6,089 bases of DNA, taken from contig WLEG01000113.1 in NCBI GenBank assembly GCA_009704425.1, positions 1 through 6,089 of the forward strand, written 5' to 3'. A program made the translations under genes and the position numbers. Shown here in pieces: positions 1 through 4,926 of this stretch (position 1 is its first letter; the number at the start of each line of letters is the position of its first letter). The notes below the pieces were generated by a model. It made no database searches. It saw only the letters and a program-made list of their open reading frames with translations, and was not told where the DNA came from. This DNA comes from Actinomycetota bacterium (lineage in GTDB: Bacteria; Actinomycetota; Acidimicrobiia; Acidimicrobiales; Ilumatobacteraceae).

Positions 1-325
1 ATCGTGGTGAGAACGAGGGCGCGACCAGTCGTCGCAAGCGGGTGTGCACGTCGCCTTCGGCCGACAGGATGGACTCGCGTCGCCGTTCCTCGAGTCGGGG
101 GTCGTTCACTCCGAAGGCCGAGGCGGCCAGACCGGCAGCGCTGTGCCACCGCTTGTCACGCAGGACGGCGACGCAGTCCTCGTAGGTGAAGATCGGATAG
201 GCGAACACGCCCTTGGCGATCCACGACTGCTTCGAGATCTCCCGCAGGGCGTGGCGATGCTCCTCGGCGTCGGCGAAGTCGAAGCCGACGGTGGGAAGTT
301 CCAGTTCGGAGACGGGGGTGGCCAT
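1..325 (-). CDS. Cytochrome P450, N-terminal part (cut by window start)
   Basis: Reading leftward from the ATG whose complement lies at 323-325, the frame stays open for 108 codons to the window edge. The translation begins MATPVSELELPTVGFDF. Around residues 91-107 it has GDVHTRLRRLVAPSFSP, which is the C-helix signature of bacterial P450s (usual form: D-P-P-x-H-x-x-x-R-R-x-V-x-x-x-F-x-P). By family knowledge H94 and R98 would contact the heme propionates. Residues 43-62 (YPIFTYEDCVAVLRDKRWHS) match the usual stretch in which the protein passes a beta strand and helix B. The I-helix, ExxR and heme-cysteine motifs lie outside the window, so catalytic competence and substrate cannot be judged. 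The protein would be a soluble class I type monooxygenase needing a ferredoxin partner, which is not seen here. The start is supported by a TAGGTT box seven bases upstream on the minus strand, consistent with a leaderless mRNA. The gene is divergent from the aldehyde dehydrogenase. Confidence 0.85.
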   Translation of the reverse strand, partial: MATPVSELELPTVGFDFADAEEHRHALREISKQSWIAKGVFAYPIFTYEDCVAVLRDKRWHSAAGLAASAFGVNDPRLEERRRESILSAEGDVHTRLRRLVAPSFSPR

Positions 326-331
326 GGGGGA

Positions 332-337
332 AACCTA
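332..337 (-). promoter_or_regulatory. Candidate -10 box of P450 gene (leaderless)
   Basis: On the minus strand TAGGTT occupies 337 to 332, followed by six bases and then the A of the P450 ATG at 325. This is the TANNNT-then-ATG arrangement known from leaderless actinobacterial genes. No Shine-Dalgarno sequence precedes the ATG, where the six bases are TCCCCC. No convincing -35 hexamer is visible. The assignment rests on position and consensus only. Confidence 0.45.
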
Positions 338-345
338 GTCCGCGC

Positions 346-359
346 GGCCGGAAACGGCC
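346..359. repeat. Perfect inverted repeat GGCCG-GAAA-CGGCC between divergent promoters
   Basis: Two perfect 5-bp arms flank a four-base spacer (GAAA, a GNRA-type tetraloop if transcribed on the plus strand). It lies midway between the two inferred -10 boxes, where -35 or operator sequences for both genes would sit. It could bind a regulator of both genes. A short GC-rich inverted repeat can also arise by chance in this kind of genome. Confidence 0.3.
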
Positions 360-375
360 CATCGGTGCCCGGCAC

Positions 376-381
376 TAAGGT
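376..381 (+). promoter_or_regulatory. Candidate -10 box of aldehyde dehydrogenase gene (leaderless)
   Basis: TAAGGT at 376-381 is followed by seven bases (TGGGCCC) and then the ATG at 389. The spacing would place the transcription start on or next to the first base of the start codon. No purine-rich ribosome binding site fits between them. It mirrors the arrangement on the opposite strand for the P450 gene. A -35 hexamer is not evident. Confidence 0.45.
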
Positions 382-388
382 TGGGCCC

Positions 389-1810
389 ATGAAGACGTTT
401 CGCAATTTCATCGACGGCAAATACGTGGACGCGGCCGACGGTCGCACCCTCGGGGTGGTGAATCCGGCCACCGGCGAGCAGTACGCGACGGCGCCGTTGT
501 CGTCGGCCGACGATGTGGACACGGCGATGAAGGCCGCGGCCGCGGCCTTCGAGGGATGGCGCGATTCCACTCCGAAGGATCGTTCGCTCGCGCTCTTCCG
601 TATCGCCGACGCCATCGAGGCGCGCGCCGAGGAGTTCATCGCGCTGGAGTCAGAGAACTGCGGCAAGCCGATCGGCATCACGCGGTCCGAGGAGATCCCG
701 CCGATGGTCGATCACGTTCGTTTCTTCGCCACGGCGGCCCGCCACCTGGAGGGCAAGAGCGCCGGCGAGTACGTGCCGAACATGACCAGCTACATCCGGC
801 GCGAACCCATCGGTGTGTGCGCGCAGGTGGCTCCGTGGAACTACCCGATGATGATGGCGGTGTGGAAGTTCGCCCCGGCCATCGCGGCCGGTAACACGGT
901 GGTGCTGAAGCCCTCCGACACCACGCCGGTCACCACCACCTTGCTGGCCGAGATCTGCGCCGAGTTCCTGCCGCCGGGCGTGATGAACGTGGTGTGCGGT
1001 GACCGCGACACCGGACGGGCCATGGTGGTGCACGACACCCCGTCGTTGGTGAGCGTCACCGGGTCGGTGCGCGCGGGAATGGAAGTGGCCGAGGCCGCGG
1101 CGAAGTCGTTGAAGCGGGTGCACCTTGAACTGGGCGGCAAGGCGCCGGTGGTGGTGTTCGAGGACGCCGACATCGCGGCCGCCGCCGAGGGCATCGCCAT
1201 GGCGGGCTACTTCAACGCCGGACAGGACTGCACGGCGGCCACGCGGGTGCTGTGCTCGGCCAAGGTGTACAAGGATTTCGTGGCCGCGCTCACCGAGCAG
1301 GCCAAGGCCACGCAGTGCGGCATGCCCGACGAGGACGTGTTGTTCGGACCCGTGAACAATCCGAACCAGTTGACGCGGGTCTCGGGATTCTTCGATCGGC
1401 TACCCGATCACGCCCAGGTGAACGCCGGCGGATCGCGGCAGGGCACCAGCGGCTACTTCTTCCCGCCCACGGTGGTCAGCGACCTTCGTCAGAACGACGA
1501 GATGATCCAGAGCGAGATCTTCGGCCCGGTCATCACGGTTCAGCAGTTCGCCGACGAGGACGAAGCGGTTCGCTGGGCCAACGGCGTGGAGTACGGATTG
1601 GCGTCCAGCGTCTGGACCCGCGACTTCGGTCGGGCGATGCGCATGACCAAGCGCCTCGACTTCGGTTGCGTGTGGGTGAACACGCACATTCCCATGGTGG
1701 CCGAGATGCCGCACGGTGGTTTCAAGAAGTCCGGTTACGGCAAGGACCTGTCGGCGTACGCGCTGGACGACTACACGCGCATCAAGCACGTGATGGCCAA
1801 TCTCGACTGA
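389..1810 (+). CDS. patD: NAD-dependent aldehyde dehydrogenase, gamma-aminobutyraldehyde dehydrogenase type
   Basis: The 473-aa product has the length and whole-protein pattern of PatD/betaine-aldehyde dehydrogenases. As I recall it, E. coli PatD shares long stretches with it, including ENCGKP, the APWNYP region, HxELGGKAPV, YNAGQDCTAA-like FNAGQDCTAA, YGLASSVWT, MPHGG and SGYGKD. PatD oxidises 4-aminobutanal to 4-aminobutyrate in putrescine breakdown. Visible catalytic residues are N151 (oxyanion), K174 (cofactor), T224-G225-S226, general base E247, nucleophile C281 and E376 in EIFGPV. D177 occupies the acidic position after K174 that favours NAD over NADP in the family. The protein is cytoplasmic and presumably tetrameric. 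I chose the ATG at 389 because the family homology starts there (MKTFRNFIDGKYV) and a TAAGGT box sits eight bases before it. The longer open frame from 44 runs antisense through the P450 gene. No putrescine transaminase is nearby, so the true substrate may be another amino-aldehyde or an aldehyde from P450 chemistry. Confidence 0.93.
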   Translation: MKTFRNFIDGKYVDAADGRTLGVVNPATGEQYATAPLSSADDVDTAMKAAAAAFEGWRDSTPKDRSLALFRIADAIEARAEEFIALESENCGKPIGITRSEEIPPMVDHVRFFATAARHLEGKSAGEYVPNMTSYIRREPIGVCAQVAPWNYPMMMAVWKFAPAIAAGNTVVLKPSDTTPVTTTLLAEICAEFLPPGVMNVVCGDRDTGRAMVVHDTPSLVSVTGSVRAGMEVAEAAAKSLKRVHLELGGKAPVVVFEDADIAAAAEGIAMAGYFNAGQDCTAATRVLCSAKVYKDFVAALTEQAKATQCGMPDEDVLFGPVNNPNQLTRVSGFFDRLPDHAQVNAGGSRQGTSGYFFPPTVVSDLRQNDEMIQSEIFGPVITVQQFADEDEAVRWANGVEYGLASSVWTRDFGRAMRMTKRLDFGCVWVNTHIPMVAEMPHGGFKKSGYGKDLSAYALDDYTRIKHVMANLD

Positions 1811-1818
1811 GAACGCCT

Positions 1819-1871
1819 CGTCGACTCTCGGTGATGAGTGGCCGGTGACCGCTCACCACCGAGAGTCGACG
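1819..1871. terminator. Long hairpin between convergent genes, probable bidirectional terminator
   Basis: Perfect 15-base arms at 1819-1833 and 1857-1871 (CGTCGACTCTCGGTG and its complement) are extended, after a single A/C mismatch, by T1835/A1855 and an inner 6-bp stem (1836-1841 with 1849-1854, one G-T wobble), closing on a 7-base loop. This gives 22 paired positions out of 23. It starts eight bases after the aldehyde dehydrogenase stop and ends one base beyond the stop codon of the minus-strand lipoprotein gene, so it can serve both transcripts. No T-run follows on either strand, as is common for hairpin terminators in GC-rich actinobacteria. It could also protect 3' ends or block read-through antisense transcription. 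Confidence 0.75.
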
Positions 1872-1872
1872 G

Positions 1873-4791
1873 TCAGAGACCGCTCCAGTCGAAGGTCTTC
1901 TTGAAGAGGTCCTTCTTGTAGAACGTCACCGTTCCCTTGCAGCTGGTGTCGGCCATGCTGGTGCTGGAGAACACACAGTCGACGCCGCCGCTGATGTTGG
2001 TGGCATCGAAGTCGCCACCGAGCTTGAAGGTCGCAGCCCCCGAACGGGTGTTGATGGTGAGTTGGATGTAGGTCTTGACCGACACTCCACGCTTGTAGGT
2101 GTAGGTGCCGTACTTGTACGACAGGTTGCGGGTGTAGCGAGTGTCGACACGCCCGTCGAAGATTCCGTCCGAACTCGACCAGTCCAGGTAGAAGGTGGCG
2201 GTTGCGGTCGCCCCGCTGTATCCCCTCTTGGTGTAGTCGAATTCGAAATGCACTTCCTTCAGGGTGTTGTTGTCCATCACGAGACGACCGACCGTTGCCG
2301 CCGATCGTCCTCGGAACTCGATGCTGCCGCTGAAGGCGAGGTTCACCGCCACGTTCTTGTCGGCTCCGACGATGCTCTGGTCGATCGTCAACTCCTTCAC
2401 CTCGAACGCCGGATCACCCGCGCGGATTCCCTGCGAGGTGTTGGCCGCGGTGGACTTTCCGTTCCAGTTCCAGTTTCCGCTACTGGCGTTGATGTACGCG
2501 TACAAATGCTGGTTGAAGGATTTGGGTCCGATGACCGGGGTGGTGACCACCAAGGACGACTCCACCTGGAACACGCCGGCGGTGGTTTCCATGTCGGCCG
2601 CGAAGGTGGTCGAGCTCGAGCCGTTCGTCGCGATCTCGAACTCGAAGAGGACGTTCTTGTAGTTCACGGGTCCGAGTCGGAAGTTGGAGACCTCGTACTT
2701 CGCGTAGAGACCGTTCTCCGACGTGGTGGTGATCACCTCGACGTCGGTTCCCTTGATGTCGGTCACGAACTGGAAGCCGAAGAACAACTTGGGCAATGTG
2801 ACCGCGGTGGCACCGGTTCCGACGGTGCAACCGTTCGGTGCGACGCCGATCTTGAAGACCTTCGTCTTGGCCACACCGCCGGAAAGGCTGAGCGCGGTGT
2901 CGGTCGCCGAACCGTCGAAGCCCCATGCCAGGCACGGTTCGGTCAGGCTCACGTTGAGGATCAGATTGCTGCGCAGGTAATCACTGGTCTTGCACGGGCC
3001 GCCGCAGTCGACGATCTTCCTCATCGACGAGTTCAAGGGGTTGATGTACCCGGTGGAGGAGTAGCCGAGGGCCGGTGACCCACCGATGAATCCGATCTGG
3101 GCCGACAGATTCCACAGGTTGTAGCCATTGATTCCGAAGGCGTTCGTCCAGAGGTACCGGGCCGCGGCGGGGTTCGACGGTTGGCCGTCGCTGGTGAGGG
3201 AGGAACTGGTTCCCTGGGCGCTGGCCACCAGGGCCAAACCGGGTACCGGGTCGGCCACGGCCGTGAGCGCGATGTTCATCGTGGCCGCCGTGGTGCCACC
3301 GCTGGACGAGTATCCGAACGTGGCGTCGGCGGTCGTGCCCAGTGAGAACGAAAAGCCCTTCGAACTCAGGTCGATGGACGCGTTCAGTCGGGTCAAGGTC
3401 ATCTTCAGGGGCTCGGCGCCGAAGGCGAGGTTCACGGGAACCGAACCAGTGGCTTGCAGTGAGGTGCTCGAGAAGCTTCCGGTGACGTCGAAGTTCAGGT
3501 TGGTGAGACCGTCGGTGTTCACCCCGATGGCTTGACCAACGGTTCCCGGTAGCGACGCCACGCCGCCCAGCACGAAGGTCTTCGACTTCAGTGCGGTTGC
3601 GACCGAGTCGAAAACGAACTCGGGGGAGGGCAACGAGGTCAATGCCGAGCTCGCGAGGTTCGTGAAGCCGACGCCCATGATGTTGGTCGAGCCGTTCACG
3701 TTTCCGGAACCGAAGTCGGTGTCGGGCATCGAGCCCGACATGCTCGATCCACCGCCGAGTTGACCCATGGCGAATCCGACGGGGCTCCAGTTCACGCAAC
3801 CACTGGTGCTCTTGTTGACCACCTTGGGAATGGAGATGGAGAAACCGCCGCAGAATTCGACGTTCAGGTCCTGGCTCAGCGAGCTGAGGTCGGGCATCTC
3901 GAGGTTCGGATCGAACGAGTCGTTCCGCTCTCCGTGCCAGATGGTCATGGTGGGATTCGTCACTCCGTTGCCCTCGAACGTGAGGTCCGCGGTGGACGCC
4001 TCGAGGCGGGCCCACTCTCCGGACGTGGCGATGCCTCCGACCGCCGCCACGGTGAGGGGTTCGCCGTCCTCGGTGGTCACTCCCGGCATGATCATCTGTG
4101 CGTCGACCAGTTTCAGGAACGTCTCACCCTCGGGGCACTTCGATGCGTCCTCGAACGGGCACGTGGTTCCGACACCGAACTGCGCGCGCAACACCATGAC
4201 GCCGTCGGGTGTCCAGGTGAGAGTGGAACCGTTCAGGTCCCAGGTGATTTCGCCGTCGGAACGAGAGATGGTTCCGGCGATGGAGTTGGGGTCCACCGAG
4301 AGTCCGGAAATCTCCTCGGGCTCCCACGCCGGTAGCCCGGCGCCGCTGGCTTCGAGGCTCCAGTTGTCCTCGTCGGCGAACGACGCGGACATGGTCAGCT
4401 GCAGACCGCCCGATCCGATGTTGGCGGTGCCGGCCGCGGCGATGGTGCCGTCGGATTCGCGCGACACCGACACGTCGGTGAGGGTGAGTCCGTCGGACAC
4501 CTCGATCTCGGGAATGGTCGTTCCACCGACGAGGGCGTCGCTCAGTTGGGCCATGAGCGCTTGATCCGGTCCGGTAGGGGCGATCGAGTCGGGAACGGCG
4601 ATCGACGTGGACGCGCCCACGGAACCCTTGGATGCCGCGATGGTGGTGTCCGATGCCGCGTCGTCCGTTGCGTCCGAGGAGTCCGATCCTCCGGCGCACG
4701 AGGACAACGCGACGACCACCGCGGTCACGATTCCACCACGAAGAAGCGCGGTCATGAGACGGCGGTTCGAGCTGAGAGGCGTGAGATTCAT
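1873..4791 (-). CDS. Large beta-rich secreted lipoprotein of unknown function (972 aa)
   Basis: I do not recognise this protein. The start at 4791 is chosen because it gives a complete lipoprotein signal: N-terminal arginines (R10, R11, R18), hydrophobic stretch 19-29, lipobox LSSC with lipidated C32. GGGGGA lies just upstream of the ATG. Residues 33-75 are Ser/Thr/Ala/Asp-rich, like a flexible surface tether. The rest (about 90-972) is mostly alternating polar/apolar beta-strand sequence rich in Ser, Thr, Gly, Asn and aromatic residues, with no transmembrane helix, no obvious enzyme motif and no clear tandem repeat. The ten cysteines after C32 fall in close pairs: 211/219, 314/332, 596/600, 620/655 and 939/951. 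This suggests disulfides and an extracytoplasmic location. Residues 885-912 are Tyr/Lys/Arg-rich, and the C-terminal end is basic. The gene is divergent from the peptidase-like lipoprotein with a shared promoter region, and ends at the hairpin terminator. Structural, adhesive or ligand-binding roles are possible; none is shown. Confidence 0.88.
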   Translation of the reverse strand: MNLTPLSSNRRLMTALLRGGIVTAVVVALSSCAGGSDSSDATDDAASDTTIAASKGSVGASTSIAVPDSIAPTGPDQALMAQLSDALVGGTTIPEIEVSDGLTLTDVSVSRESDGTIAAAGTANIGSGGLQLTMSASFADEDNWSLEASGAGLPAWEPEEISGLSVDPNSIAGTISRSDGEITWDLNGSTLTWTPDGVMVLRAQFGVGTTCPFEDASKCPEGETFLKLVDAQMIMPGVTTEDGEPLTVAAVGGIATSGEWARLEASTADLTFEGNGVTNPTMTIWHGERNDSFDPNLEMPDLSSLSQDLNVEFCGGFSISIPKVVNKSTSGCVNWSPVGFAMGQLGGGSSMSGSMPDTDFGSGNVNGSTNIMGVGFTNLASSALTSLPSPEFVFDSVATALKSKTFVLGGVASLPGTVGQAIGVNTDGLTNLNFDVTGSFSSTSLQATGSVPVNLAFGAEPLKMTLTRLNASIDLSSKGFSFSLGTTADATFGYSSSGGTTAATMNIALTAVADPVPGLALVASAQGTSSSLTSDGQPSNPAAARYLWTNAFGINGYNLWNLSAQIGFIGGSPALGYSSTGYINPLNSSMRKIVDCGGPCKTSDYLRSNLILNVSLTEPCLAWGFDGSATDTALSLSGGVAKTKVFKIGVAPNGCTVGTGATAVTLPKLFFGFQFVTDIKGTDVEVITTTSENGLYAKYEVSNFRLGPVNYKNVLFEFEIATNGSSSTTFAADMETTAGVFQVESSLVVTTPVIGPKSFNQHLYAYINASSGNWNWNGKSTAANTSQGIRAGDPAFEVKELTIDQSIVGADKNVAVNLAFSGSIEFRGRSAATVGRLVMDNNTLKEVHFEFDYTKRGYSGATATATFYLDWSSSDGIFDGRVDTRYTRNLSYKYGTYTYKRGVSVKTYIQLTINTRSGAATFKLGGDFDATNISGGVDCVFSSTSMADTSCKGTVTFYKKDLFKKTFDWSGL

Positions 4792-4795
4792 GTTT

Positions 4796-4801
4796 CCCCC
4801 G
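4796..4801 (-). promoter_or_regulatory. Ribosome binding site of the 972-aa lipoprotein gene
   Basis: On the minus strand GGGGGA ends four bases before the ATG at 4791. It can pair with the CCUCC of 16S rRNA partly through G-U pairs. It is the only purine-rich run near a possible start, and it decides for this ATG over the longer open frame beginning at 4908. The spacing is rather short, so the strength is uncertain. Confidence 0.5.
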
Positions 4802-4836
4802 AGAGACGAGGCGAGCCACCCGACGGCCCGCGACCC

Positions 4837-4850
4837 GGATAGTACTATCC
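4837..4850. promoter_or_regulatory. Perfect 14-bp palindrome with a -10-like box on both strands
   Basis: GGATAGTACTATCC is identical to its own reverse complement and lies at the start of an AT-rich island in the 135-bp gap between the two divergent lipoprotein genes. Each strand reads TACTAT (TANNNT) within it, at 4843-4848 on plus and 4844-4839 on minus. Transcription from these would give leaders of roughly 70 nt for the peptidase gene and 40 nt for the 972-aa gene. It may be a bidirectional promoter, a dimeric regulator's operator, or both. Good -35 hexamers are not visible on either side. Confidence 0.45.
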
Positions 4851-4878
4851 AATGGCTAGACCATTTCGCCGATGGATA
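4846..4878. repeat. Nested inverted repeats in the divergent promoter region
   Basis: TATCCA at 4846-4851 is complementary to TGGATA at 4873-4878. Between them AATGG (4851-4855) and CCATT (4861-4865) form a second perfect inverted repeat around CTAGA. The GGATAG half of the 14-bp palindrome also recurs at 4874-4879. The repeated half-sites suggest multiple binding positions for one regulator, but the arms are short and could be partly fortuitous. Confidence 0.3.
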
Positions 4879-4885
4879 GATTCGG

Positions 4886-4897
4886 GAACGACCGTTC
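4886..4897. promoter_or_regulatory. GAAC-N4-GTTC motif, possible LexA (SOS-box-like) site
   Basis: GAACGACCGTTC matches the GAAC-N4-GTTC core of the LexA box known in Firmicutes and Actinobacteria, and a G follows it as in the usual consensus. The preceding base is G rather than C. It lies just after a TAGATT box (4877-4882, plus strand), where a transcription start might be, and 29 bases before the peptidase start codon. I found no other N4-spaced copy while reading the window. The sequence match is clear, but LexA control is an inference. Confidence 0.3.
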
Positions 4898-4914
4898 GCG
4901 ACACGCACCCCGGG

Positions 4915-4920
4915 GGAGGA
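4915..4920 (+). promoter_or_regulatory. Ribosome binding site of the peptidase-like lipoprotein gene
   Basis: GGAGGA, inside the purine run GGGGGAGGA, is six bases before the ATG at 4927. It is a strong Shine-Dalgarno sequence with good spacing and fixes the start of this gene. The contrast with the apparently leaderless P450 and aldehyde dehydrogenase genes is clear. Confidence 0.8.
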
Positions 4921-4926
4921 CTCGCC

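Noticed and set aside
44..388. Upstream extension of the aldehyde dehydrogenase frame (588-aa version).
   Set aside because: It runs antisense through the P450 coding region, family homology begins at the ATG at 389, and the inferred -10 box lies just before 389.
2062..3078. 338-aa plus-strand open frame inside the lipoprotein gene, and a 344-aa minus-strand one at 2981-4015.
   Set aside because: Both are other-frame shadows of a GC-rich gene. Their translations are Arg/His/Gly/Val-rich low-quality sequence without motifs, and the 972-aa frame has clear protein features.
3915..3927. GAACGAGTCGTTC inverted repeat as a second LexA-like site.
   Set aside because: The spacer is five bases instead of four, and it lies deep inside the lipoprotein coding sequence.
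4792..4908. 39-residue N-terminal extension of the 972-aa lipoprotein.
   Set aside because: It would bury the signal peptide inside the protein and code through the palindrome and AT-rich promoter island. The ATG at 4791 has its own purine-rich site.
4908..4916. CCCCGGGGG self-complementary run at the peptidase ribosome binding site.
   Set aside because: It has no loop, so it cannot fold as a hairpin by itself. It is explained by the purine-rich ribosome binding site next to a C-run.
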